Positions 29,059 to 39,200 of a DNA stretch of 64,000 nucleotides are shown piece after piece. A program made the translations under genes and the position numbers. Within the stretch, counting starts at the first letter, position 1. Each line of letters starts with the position of its first letter. The stretch comes from Pseudomonas monteilii. GTDB taxonomy: Bacteria > Pseudomonadota > Gammaproteobacteria > Pseudomonadales > Pseudomonadaceae. Under the pieces are notes generated by a model that was given only the letters and a program-made list of their open reading frames with translations, searched no databases and was not told where the DNA came from. The DNA lies in assembly GCA_001534745.1 (NCBI GenBank), contig CP013997.1:3472001-3536000 (forward strand), given 5' to 3'.

Positions 29059-31560
29059 ATGTCCAGACAACTCGACCATGGGCGAGAAACGCTCATGGAC
29101 ATTTTCCACCGTTATCAGCAAGCCAATGAGCACGAGGCGGCAGCAGCCGTACTGGAACGTGCTCTACAGGTTCCCGCCTACCGGCCCGAAGCATTAGTGT
29201 GGAAAGGCATCGCGGCTCTGCCGCAAACTCCCAAGCTGGCCTTTTTATTTTTTGCAGAAGCAGCCCAGGCTCTCCCGGAGCGGGCCGATGTACACGCCTT
29301 GGTTGGTCGAAGCCTCTTGGCTCAAGGCAATCCAGCGCTTGCAACACGCTATCTCACGCATGCATGGAAAACTCAACCCAATGACCTTGCACTGCGCCTG
29401 ACCCTTTGGGAAGCCAGAAGCCAGTCTGAGACGCCTGCTGAATTACGCCGCATGATTCTCGCCCACCTTCCCGATATCCACGGGGGCAAGGAGCTTGGGG
29501 TAGTTCTGAAGCTGCTGGCTGCACAAGCCAATGCTCCAAGTACCGTCGGTGTGGTGCGCTACGTCCCAGAGCATAAAGAAATACAGGGTTGGGCGATCAA
29601 TCTGCGGGACCTGCAAACGCCGGTCGCCTTGCAGATAGACGTTGAAGGCAACCGAGTCAATATGGTGGCCAACGCTATTCATCCCCTGCTGAAGGCCGCG
29701 GGTCTGCCAGATACAAATGGCGGGATAAGGATACGCGCGCCCAATCCAACTCCAGCAGTGCATGTACGTTTTGTCGACGGTACGCCCCTGCTTGGGAGCC
29801 CACTCTACGCAATGCCCGCGTTCGTACCGCCCGCTCCCGCCGCTACGCGTGGAGGCAAGAAGGGCTCCGTCGATGTGTTGATCCCTGTCTACGACGGTCT
29901 TGAGGAAACGCTTGAGTGCATCAACAGTGCATTGGAAGCCCGCAAGCTCAACCGTACCCCACACCGGCTGGTGGTGATCGAAGATAAAACGCCTGTATCT
30001 GCGCTGGCAAAAGCCCTGAAAGTGCTTGCAGCCAAAGGCAAGATCACGCTCGTGCAGAACCAGGTGAACCTGGGCTTCATCCGTAGCATGAACCGGGCTA
30101 TGGCCTTGAGCCCTACCAGGGATGTGGTATGGCTTAATGCTGACACCCGAGTGCACGGAGCTTGGCTGGATCGCCTCCATGCGGTGGCCTACAGCGCCAA
30201 CGATATTGCCTCAGTCACACCTTTTACCAACAATGGTGAACTGATGAGCTTTCCACGCAGCCGGTTTAGTCATCCGATGCCCAATGCGGTAGAGCATGCT
30301 CAACTCGATGATCTAGCGCGTCAGGTTGCCAGCTTGCCAGTGGATATAGAAACCGGTTGTGGATTCTGTCTTTACATTAAGCGCGAAGCGATTGAGCAGA
30401 CAGGTTATTTAGATGAAATTTACCTATCACGGGGCTATGGTGAGGAAACCGACTGGTGCCTGCGTGCGCGGATCCTTGGCTGGCGACACGTAGGCGCACC
30501 TAATGTTTTCGTGGCGCACCAAGGCGGGATCTCATTCGGCGCGGAAAAGACATTGCGTGTGGCGCATAATAATGCTGTTCTGCGTAAGCGTTACCCGGAA
30601 GCTTCAGCGCGCTACCAAGACTTTTGTCAGCGTGACCCTATTAAGCCTGCGCGCGATGCCTTGCAGCGCGCTCGCCTCGCTAAGCTTGGGCAATCGACCG
30701 ATGTAGGGCAATCGAAAACATGGCCAACTCAGGGATCTAGGACGCTATACTTGGGTCGCAGCCTTTCGGATGATGATTGCTCTCTTCGTTTGAGCTGGCA
30801 GCATGATAGTCATCGAAGCTGGGTTACTCTCCAAGCGCCAATAAGCGCGTTGTCATTGACGTTGGATTATGAGATGCCGCATGATTTTACCGATCTTGTG
30901 GAATCACTTCGCCTGCTTCCACTAGAAGAACTGGTGTTCGAGCAGCTGGATCATTGCCCTGTTGAGTTATGTGGCTTACCTGCGCTTCTGAACAAGCCAT
31001 ACCACATCCTCCGCTGCGACTCGCGGCTATCTAGTCAAGAAAATTCGTATGATTGGCAGCGCTTCGCTCGCGAGGCTACGAGCATTAATAGGTTTTGGAA
31101 TGCTTTGAAGGAACACGATGTCACCGTGTTGTCAAATAGCTACCTATCGGCTGCTACTACCCTTGCTGCTAATACCCTCTTAGGAGATTCACCTCGCGTA
31201 TTGCTTATCGGCGACTCTCTCCAGGATGCAGATCTCAGCCATCAATGGCTTGTTTTGGCACGTCGCATTGCTCGTGAATGCATATCTTTGATATTAGTAG
31301 CAAAAGATGATAAGCCCTGGCTAAAGGCACTCTGTGCAACAGGCGTCGTTCATCTGCTTCCCAAGCTCGATGAACTGACTTTTGCAGAGACTGTCAAGGC
31401 CATTGGGTGCGATGTCGTGGTCAGCCTTACTGAAAAACCTGATAACAATTGGTTGGCAATCAGTCTGGCTATTGAGTTGGGTTTGCCATTGGATGCCAGA
31501 CCCATATCGACCAATGAAGAGGTCGATACGATGGCAGCTACCCATTTACCCTTATATTGA
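29059..31560 (+). CDS. Large GT2 glycosyltransferase with N-terminal TPR and GW module
   Basis: 833 residues from ATG 29059; ATG 29095 (MDIFHRYQQ) is an alternative, while the ATG at 29020 lies inside the terminator. Residues about 10-120 are TPR-like (LERALQVPAYRPEALVWKG, VGRSLLAQGNPALATRYLTH). About 170-260 is a module with IQGWAINLRDLQTPVALQID. The GT-A catalytic domain is at about 268-510: VDVLIPVYDGLEETLECI, VVWLNADTRVHG (DxD-type), CGFCLYIKREAI and GEETDWCLRARILG. The C-terminal ~300 residues are unrecognised. The G+C content drops after the catalytic domain. The neighbour with a similar plan starts 10 bases downstream. Confidence 0.85.
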   Translation: MSRQLDHGRETLMDIFHRYQQANEHEAAAAVLERALQVPAYRPEALVWKGIAALPQTPKLAFLFFAEAAQALPERADVHALVGRSLLAQGNPALATRYLTHAWKTQPNDLALRLTLWEARSQSETPAELRRMILAHLPDIHGGKELGVVLKLLAAQANAPSTVGVVRYVPEHKEIQGWAINLRDLQTPVALQIDVEGNRVNMVANAIHPLLKAAGLPDTNGGIRIRAPNPTPAVHVRFVDGTPLLGSPLYAMPAFVPPAPAATRGGKKGSVDVLIPVYDGLEETLECINSALEARKLNRTPHRLVVIEDKTPVSALAKALKVLAAKGKITLVQNQVNLGFIRSMNRAMALSPTRDVVWLNADTRVHGAWLDRLHAVAYSANDIASVTPFTNNGELMSFPRSRFSHPMPNAVEHAQLDDLARQVASLPVDIETGCGFCLYIKREAIEQTGYLDEIYLSRGYGEETDWCLRARILGWRHVGAPNVFVAHQGGISFGAEKTLRVAHNNAVLRKRYPEASARYQDFCQRDPIKPARDALQRARLAKLGQSTDVGQSKTWPTQGSRTLYLGRSLSDDDCSLRLSWQHDSHRSWVTLQAPISALSLTLDYEMPHDFTDLVESLRLLPLEELVFEQLDHCPVELCGLPALLNKPYHILRCDSRLSSQENSYDWQRFAREATSINRFWNALKEHDVTVLSNSYLSAATTLAANTLLGDSPRVLLIGDSLQDADLSHQWLVLARRIARECISLILVAKDDKPWLKALCATGVVHLLPKLDELTFAETVKAIGCDVVVSLTEKPDNNWLAISLAIELGLPLDARPISTNEEVDTMAATHLPLY

Positions 31561-31570
31561 GCCAAGTGAA

Positions 31571-33949
31571 ATGTCTCAAAAAGCTTTCGACGTGTCCCAA
31601 GCAGGACAGACATCTACTAAACATACACATATACGTGGCGCGATACTTGGTTTACAAGGCGATGTGCTTCAGGGCTGGGCACTGGACAGCGTGCGACCTG
31701 AACAACGCCTAGTGGTCGAGATATTTGTTGATGGCACCAGTGTAGCTTTAGCTCGCGCCGATCAGTTTGAACCCGAGGCACCAATCGGTGACCTCTTTCA
31801 CGGGTTTGCCGTGCAGTTACGACAAAGTTGGCTGGATGACGCAGCTTTGATCACAGCTCACATTGCCAACCAAGATCTGGTGCTGGACGGCCAAGTGCGG
31901 ATCCCAGCACCCACCACTCAAAATGCTTCTGCCATTACCGCCCAAGTTTGGCATAGCGGCGGTCTGCGTGTTAGTGGCTGGGCATGGGATCCTGCCTTAC
32001 CAACACGACATATGCAGATCAGCGTGCAGGAGGGGAATCGTGTTATTGCCCAAGCCCTGTGCAACGAGCACCATCAGGCTTTGGTGTATCGTACGTCGGC
32101 AAACCATGGTTTCACACTCGACCTGCCTTGGGAAATTGCTGATGGCCAACTCCATATCTTGAATGTAGTGAACGATCTAGGTCAACCGCTGCCTGGAAGT
32201 CCTATCCGTTTGTGCTGTCATCCGGAAGGTATAGAAGGGCTTCTGCAGCGGTTAGATATACCAAAGAACGATCCGACCTTTAAACTACTTGAAGGCGTAG
32301 CCAAAGAACAGGCTGTTAGGTTGCCTAAAAGCGCGGGCTGGCATCTTTATCCTCAATGGTTCAAAGCCTTTCAATCGTTGGATAACGTATCCTCACCTAT
32401 TTTGAAAAGCACATTGGGCATATTGCTGATTAGCGCAGGTGATAAAACACTTGAGGATATCAGCCTCGCAAATGTGAACGATGGGAGTGTATCAGTACAA
32501 GCTGTTGCAATAGCGCCTCCCGAGCAGGTAGCCCCTGCACTCCAAAAACTGCTCAACGCAGGATGTGATCGCATCATTGCGATAACAGCAGGCGATCGGT
32601 TAGCACGCCATGCGCTTCCGCATCTTAGTGCGTTATTGGACGACAAGAGTGCATGGGGCTACGCAGATTGTGACCATGACGACGAATATGGTAATCGTAG
32701 TTATCCGTGGCTAAAGCCTATCTGGGATGTGGATCTGTTTATTGGGGCCGATATTTATACGCCTGGGGCAATTTTTGGCAACGATGTCATCCAACGAGCC
32801 TTGTGCTCAATAGACGAGTATAGTTCCAATAAATCCGTTCATTGGTACGATTTTATCGCGGCCGTTGCATGGATCACGGAGCGCGATAAGCTAGTCGTCT
32901 CCCACCTGCCTCGCGTACTCTATCATAGGCAACATACTGCACCGGTGAGCCCTGAGCAAAGTGTACGCTCTCCGCAGCGTCGGCAAGCAATCAGTTGGCT
33001 TTGCGAGCGACTAGCACCCGGCACGACAGTCAGTGAATTGGCATCGTACCCTGCCTTGTTGAGGGCCCACTGGCCGTTACCTAAAATTCTTCCGCGCGTA
33101 AGCCTGATAGTACCTACAAAGGATCAATATAAGCTGTTATCAACGTGCATAGATGGGCTTATCAACCATACAGATTACCCCAATCTAGAAATCATCATAG
33201 TAGACAATCAATCAACAGACATTGAAACGCTTAACTACTTGGAGCAATTGCAGGAGCAAGGCCTCACTATACTTAGGCACCCTTACCCCTTTAACTATTC
33301 CATTATCAACAACAGAGCGGCTCGTATAGCCACTGGCGATCTAATAGGATTGATAAATAATGATATCGAAATTATTAGTCGTGACTGGTTAAAAGAACTA
33401 GTAACTCAACTACTAAGGCCCTCCGTTGGAGCTGTAGGGGCCAAACTGCTTTGGCCTAACCACATGGTACAGCATGGCGGAGTAGTGGTTGGTATCAATG
33501 GCCTGGCGGCTCATGTGGGCAATAAAATAGCGCGGTGCGATCCTGGTTATCTTGCAACAAACCAACTTACCCGCCGTCTAAGTGCTGTGACGGCAGCCTG
33601 TTTGCTCATGAGAAAATCAGTATTTGAGCAGTTGGATGGACTGGATGAAAATAATTATCCTGTTGCCTTCAACGACGTCGATCTGTGCCTGCGCATCAGA
33701 TCGCTTAATTTGAATATTGTTTGGTGCGCCTCATCGGAACTGATTCATGCAGAATCAGCAAGCCGTGGAAAAGATTTGAGTACGGAAAAGCAATCGCGTG
33801 CGTTACGAGAGCAGCGTAACTTTATCGAAAGTTGGTGTATAACTGGCACAAATGACAAACACTACCATCCAGCTTTAAGCTTGGATTATTTAAGTGAGCC
33901 TTATGGCGGCCTAGCCATTCCATTCAAGTACCCACAGGCGCGTAGCTGA
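31571..33949 (+). CDS. Large GT2 glycosyltransferase with two GW modules and two GT-A-like domains
   Basis: 792 residues from ATG 31571, just after the upstream stop. Two related modules lie at about 25-110 (VLQGWALDSVRPEQRLVVEI) and 120-220 (RVSGWAWDPALPTRHMQIS). Residues about 270-480 resemble the first half of paired GT2 proteins (GYADCDHDDEYGNRSYPW, then PIWDVDLFIGADIYT). The full catalytic domain is at about 507-750: RVSLIVPTKDQYKLLSTCID, GLINNDIEIISRDWLKE (DxD), CLLMRKSVFEQLDGLDE and FNDVDLCLRIRS. This type often makes rhamnose-containing chains. Codon use is AT-richer than the chromosome. Confidence 0.87.
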   Translation: MSQKAFDVSQAGQTSTKHTHIRGAILGLQGDVLQGWALDSVRPEQRLVVEIFVDGTSVALARADQFEPEAPIGDLFHGFAVQLRQSWLDDAALITAHIANQDLVLDGQVRIPAPTTQNASAITAQVWHSGGLRVSGWAWDPALPTRHMQISVQEGNRVIAQALCNEHHQALVYRTSANHGFTLDLPWEIADGQLHILNVVNDLGQPLPGSPIRLCCHPEGIEGLLQRLDIPKNDPTFKLLEGVAKEQAVRLPKSAGWHLYPQWFKAFQSLDNVSSPILKSTLGILLISAGDKTLEDISLANVNDGSVSVQAVAIAPPEQVAPALQKLLNAGCDRIIAITAGDRLARHALPHLSALLDDKSAWGYADCDHDDEYGNRSYPWLKPIWDVDLFIGADIYTPGAIFGNDVIQRALCSIDEYSSNKSVHWYDFIAAVAWITERDKLVVSHLPRVLYHRQHTAPVSPEQSVRSPQRRQAISWLCERLAPGTTVSELASYPALLRAHWPLPKILPRVSLIVPTKDQYKLLSTCIDGLINHTDYPNLEIIIVDNQSTDIETLNYLEQLQEQGLTILRHPYPFNYSIINNRAARIATGDLIGLINNDIEIISRDWLKELVTQLLRPSVGAVGAKLLWPNHMVQHGGVVVGINGLAAHVGNKIARCDPGYLATNQLTRRLSAVTAACLLMRKSVFEQLDGLDENNYPVAFNDVDLCLRIRSLNLNIVWCASSELIHAESASRGKDLSTEKQSRALREQRNFIESWCITGTNDKHYHPALSLDYLSEPYGGLAIPFKYPQARS

Positions 33950-34216
33950 GCATGCCGACATTCAGCGATAGGTCCGCTGCACTCTCAACACCCAACGTTT
34001 ATAAATGTGGTGAGCCTCAGCTTGAACGTCCTGTAATGCTAAGAATCCCCGTAGATCGAAAGAATAGGTGATGCCTACTATGAAAAAAGAAGAGCAAGCT
34101 TTTCATTTTAGATTGCGTTAGCATTTTGACAGCTGCCGTCTCCTTTCAATGCAGAATACTGCACGTCGATATTACAGCATGAATTCAGCCCTCTATTACT
34201 ACTCAGCAGATCAAAA

Positions 34217-36205
34217 ATGACCATCTTCTGTATATCGCCCAATACGCCAAATTCGACCAACCGATTCGAAGCTGCTTTTGCCAATGCTGGGGTTGCTTCT
34301 GCTCAAAGCTCCCACAAAAGCGCTGATATTTCGATACAGCAGTGGCAAACGCGGGTATTAGCACAACACCCACTAAGCTGGAGAGAAAACTTCAGCAAAG
34401 AAAATATTGACAAAAAATCGATAAAACTTGCTATAGAAGTTCTTTCAGCAAATCCTGAAGACCATTGGTTCTGGGCTAGCGAAGACAGTTTGCAATTCAT
34501 TGACTTTTGGAAGGCGATGGATGAGAAAATTAAATTCTTACTGGTCTACACGGACATAAAAGTCTACCTTGCAAACTTATTAGAGCATGGTGAACTCGAC
34601 TCCAACCATCTTTCAGAAATTATTGGCATCTGGGTCGAGCGGACTGAGAAAATTCGGCTATTTCAAAAAGGTGATCCTGAACGTTGCGTTCTTGTGTGGA
34701 ATGAAGAGACGGACGCTCAAGCGAGATCGGTGGTTAAACTGCTAACGGAAAAGAAAAAAAGCAGCAGTGGAAAAGCTACAAGTAAAACCTCGAAAGCTTC
34801 ACCTGTACAAAATGAAGTTCACGCTTATATTGTCGCGCAAATATTGAACGACTATCCGGATGCTGTGCAACTCTCCAACACGATGTCCGCGCTACTGACA
34901 AAGCACATTCCTGATACCCAATTGTCGCCAGTGAAAAATATAGCCAAGATTGTTGACTATATTAGGTCTTCAAAGTACCAAGCAACTGATGAAGCTTTGA
35001 ACAAACGTAAAAAAAGTAACAGAACCTTTTCCGCTGACAACACGGTCAGATTTGACGCGCTCGAGACTGAGAAACTCAGTCTCCAAGAAAGCTTCAGCCA
35101 ATTAGCTGAGGAACACGAACGCCTCAAGACAAATGCCGAAAATCAGCTAGAACAGGTTAGAAGCGAAAACGAATCTATTATGTACCAGCTTCATAACTGC
35201 CAAGAACAGCTCGAAAAGGCATATATCAACTCGCGCGCAGCTCAAAAACATAACGTAAACTTGGCAAAAGCACTTGCCGCCCTTTCAAAAAAACTCCCCG
35301 ATTTTTATCATTTCGAAAGCATACATGTTCTGCCAATAGCTGGAAACGATCACTTGCATACGCAGTGGCACATTGAAAACTGCATTATAAACGGAAAATT
35401 TATTCCGCAGATTCGTTTTCATACTGGCGTCTTCCAGGGCAATTTTGGGATTATCTTTCATCATCCGTTTACCGATTGGCTAACGACCCCTAAAGACGCA
35501 ACACAAGACAATATGCTGCGCTGTATACCTGAAAAGAATACAGTTTACGACGGCAATAATTTGCCTCTTACAAGCCTATCAACATCTTCTTGGAGAAGCC
35601 TGAAGGCGCTATTAGGCAGCCTCGTACAAGAATGGAATAATTCGAATGACTTGAACATGGGTTCAAACATTGAAAATAAAATCTTGAAACCCTATTTTTC
35701 GAATCTCTATCAAACACTCGATGCTTGGCCTAACGTTCTGAGATACGACGACATCGATGTACTTGCTGAAATCGAGACAGAAACTCTTAACCGCCTTGAA
35801 CTCCGACTAAGAAACGCCAGTATCATTAATGATCAGTGGGAGGAGGTTCATTATGCGCTCTCCAGTATTGATAACCCTGGCTCATTTGGGACCCATCCAA
35901 AACTGGAGTTTCCAAAATCCTCTCCAAGCGCGCTAGACAAATGGTACCCGGAAACCATTGATGAGCGTGGGTCGCGTTTAGAGCTACGCTTCAAGCAACC
36001 AAATGTAATGGACACAGAAGTTTGGAATGTGCTTAGTGGGAAAGACCAAATCCTGATCGCCTCTTTGCTTACATCTTTAAAAGCACAGCTCACAGAGCTA
36101 GTACGTGGCGAAAAGATTGACAGAGACGGTTTCCAAAAATGGCACGACCTCAGCACAAAAATCAAAAATATCATGTCCAAGAACTTAAATCCTCTTGCTA
36201 CCTGA
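34217..36205 (+). CDS. Uncharacterised coiled-coil protein in the glycosyltransferase block
   Basis: 662 residues. The N-terminal ~160 residues (WFWASEDSLQFIDFWKAMDE, then KFLLVYTDIKVYLANLLEHG and VWNEE) faintly resemble the C-half of sulfotransferase-like proteins, but no P-loop (the first residues are IFCISPNTPNSTNRFE) and no clear PAPS site is seen, so this is a weak hint. A Lys/Ser-rich linker lies near 175-195. A coiled coil covers about 275-355 (ETEKLSLQESFSQLAEEHER, ENQLEQVRSENESIMYQLHN). The remaining 300 residues are unrecognised. No membrane segment is seen. It lies between two glycosyltransferase genes and is AT-rich, with Lys and Asn codons typical of transferred DNA. Confidence 0.75.
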   Translation: MTIFCISPNTPNSTNRFEAAFANAGVASAQSSHKSADISIQQWQTRVLAQHPLSWRENFSKENIDKKSIKLAIEVLSANPEDHWFWASEDSLQFIDFWKAMDEKIKFLLVYTDIKVYLANLLEHGELDSNHLSEIIGIWVERTEKIRLFQKGDPERCVLVWNEETDAQARSVVKLLTEKKKSSSGKATSKTSKASPVQNEVHAYIVAQILNDYPDAVQLSNTMSALLTKHIPDTQLSPVKNIAKIVDYIRSSKYQATDEALNKRKKSNRTFSADNTVRFDALETEKLSLQESFSQLAEEHERLKTNAENQLEQVRSENESIMYQLHNCQEQLEKAYINSRAAQKHNVNLAKALAALSKKLPDFYHFESIHVLPIAGNDHLHTQWHIENCIINGKFIPQIRFHTGVFQGNFGIIFHHPFTDWLTTPKDATQDNMLRCIPEKNTVYDGNNLPLTSLSTSSWRSLKALLGSLVQEWNNSNDLNMGSNIENKILKPYFSNLYQTLDAWPNVLRYDDIDVLAEIETETLNRLELRLRNASIINDQWEEVHYALSSIDNPGSFGTHPKLEFPKSSPSALDKWYPETIDERGSRLELRFKQPNVMDTEVWNVLSGKDQILIASLLTSLKAQLTELVRGEKIDRDGFQKWHDLSTKIKNIMSKNLNPLAT

Positions 36206-36276
36206 CAAAAAATTTGAATCTATTACGGCTGCTAACAGCTGCAGCACTGCAACCCTGGGTAGAAAGATAAATTTTT

Positions 36277-39200
36277 ATGATGGCCTTTAACATGAATGAA
36301 ATATCTCAACAATCTTCCTTGAGCCTGGGCAATATCGCATTTCGCAACGGCGATTACAGCACAGCAATTGCTTATTATAAAAAAGCCGCTCAGGAAAACC
36401 CTGAAATGGCTGATGCTATTGCTTTTAATATCATAAATTGCGAAGGAAAACTTAAAAAAATTGATTATCCTGAGCTTTCCGAAAAATCAATAAAGAAAAC
36501 GGCCATCAAAACCAAGCCAATAGAAGAGGTAGAGCTCTCTAGCACTTTCGTACCACTTAAATCGCTCAGAAACTGGAATGAGACACAAGACTATCTGAAA
36601 GAGGCAGAGCCCTTAGATGAAAACTTTTCTGCCATTTCCAAAAGCGGCTTATTCGACAAAGAATACTACTATAAAACATACGTCGACGTTGCAAACAGTG
36701 GTATAAATCCTATAGAACACTACTGCAATCACGGGTGGCAAGAGCATCGAAATCCTAGTCCAAACTTTAACAGCCATTATTATCTAGGAAAAAACCAGGA
36801 CGTCGCACAGGCAGGCGTGAACCCTTTTGTTCATTGGATCAAATATGGTCGTCATGAAGGCCGGAAAGCTAACATAATTGAAATCGATACAACATTAAAT
36901 ATCGAACGCCACACACCTACGCTTTTATTTGTTAGCCATGAAGCCTCGCAAACAGGTGCACCAGCAGTTCTCCTGACTTTAATGAAGTGGCTAAAAGAAA
37001 ACACTTCTATCAAATTCTCGATACTAGTAGGTGCAAGCGGCCCTTGGAACGAACGATTCAAACAAATTGCACCATGCTTTTTCTTTGACGACGACCATCC
37101 TCAAGGCTTCGAGGAAGAACTAAAATTCTTTTGCGGGAGTGATGTTAGTACCATCTATATCAACACGATTGCAGCAGGATTATACGCAAAGCATCTTGAC
37201 TATTTGGATGCTGAACTGATTACTCATGTTCACGAGATGGAGAATCTTTTTGAAATATTTGCTGATAGCTTTGATTATATAAAACAGCGATGCAATAAGT
37301 ACATAGCCGTCTCGCAAGGCTCCGTGGATGCCTTGAACAAAAGGTTACCTGCCACAGCCGAGATAAGCTTTCTGAAGCCATTTATCGACAAACGACCAGC
37401 TTATGCAAGCGCTGCTTCAAGGCGAACGTCAAAGTTTACAATTTTTGGATGTGGTGCCGTTGAGAGAAGAAAAGGATTTGATTTATTCTGCGATGTAGCC
37501 GCTCAAATGCTTAAAATGGGATTCCAGGACTTCAAAATGTACTGGATTGGTTCAGCAGAAAATAAAGATCTTATTCCCACAGCTGAAATTCATAAGCACA
37601 ACGTTAGCGGCTATGTTGAGTGGTTGGGACCTCAAGAAAACGTACGTGACCATTTCGTAAACGGTAACGTCTTCCTGCTGCCCTCCCGTGAAGATCCTTA
37701 TCCACTGGTCTGTATGGAAGCAGCTGAATGCCGCATGCCCGTCATTTGCTTTGATGCTGCTGCAGGGGGTATGCATTCTTTTGTGGAAGCGGATGCTGGA
37801 GTAGTCGTGCCCTACTTGGACACTCGAGCTATGGCATCGGCCGTGATTGATATTTACGGCAATAATGAGCTTCGTGACCAGATGGGCAAAATGGCCGCGA
37901 AAAAAGTAGCTGAACGACACTACGTCAGTGTCGTTGCCCCCAAAATCATGACGCTATTTCCCCCTGTAGAAGAAATTCTGGAACCACGTCTATTAAGGTT
38001 TGCTCGCCTAATTGATGAAAGCGAAGCAGTCTCCTTCGATATTTTCGATACGCTCGTGACACGTAGGATAAGTGATCCAGCGGTTGCGTTTGATCTCATT
38101 GAATTCAAACATACGCAGAATGAACCTGCACTCGTCCCATTGTTTCAGGAGCGAATGAACACCGCAGGTCAGGTACTCGCCTCCCACAATGGAAAGGTGG
38201 ACGACATCTCCATCGACGACATTTACAAATCCATGCCATTTTTCAAAGATTCATCACATGAAAAAGGCATTGAAATCGCACTATGCGTACCGCACCCACT
38301 TGGTATAAAGCTTTATAATTACGCTCGAAAAAAGAAGAAAAAGATCTACATTGCAAGCGATATGTATCTTGACCAAACAACTATTGAATCAATACTTAGG
38401 AATTGTGGCATTACCCATTGGGATGAACTCTATCTTTCTTCTTCAATTGGAAAAAAGAAGGATACGGGTAAACTATTCGCTCTGATGATTGAAAAGGCAA
38501 GACGCACAGGAATTTCTGCAAACAAGATTTTTCACATCGGTGATAACTGGACTGGAGACGTTAGACAGCCAAAACTCCAAGGACTGGCTGTCAAGCGTTT
38601 TTCCCCGATTAATGAAACTGTACCGAATTTAATAGCGCTGAATACTGAAATAAAGAAAAGCCTCTCTCAAGCGGGTAAGATCTGGGAGAGTTTTTGCACG
38701 CAATCAAGTAGACTCTGGCATAAATCCAATCCAGGCTCTGCGGTCGACTTTTACACTAAACTCGGCTTTGAACTAACTGGCCCTCTTGCTTCCATGATGG
38801 CAATGCATACTGCCATCGAGGCGAGAAAAGGCAATGTTAAGAAAGTTGTCTTCATGGCTCGTGATGGTCGAATTATAAAGAAAGCATTTGACTCCCTTTA
38901 TAGAGAAGAAATCAGCTGTGGAATTTTTGACTCCTGCTATCTTCATTTGTCACGTGCTACTGTAGTACCTGCCACCTTTTCACATCCTCTTAGTGCAAAC
39001 GACGTAGCTTTTCTAACTGAAGGATTACATCTTGCACAAAAGCCCATCAGCTACTTTATTGAAAAAGCCGGCCTAAGCCCTGACAACAAAGATGTCGCAA
39101 AGGTTGTATATAGCAGATTTGACTCTTTTGAGTATATTCCAACTTGGAATGATTTGGGCAAAATGGGCAGCATGTTTGATGCCCTTTCCCAACAGGTCTT

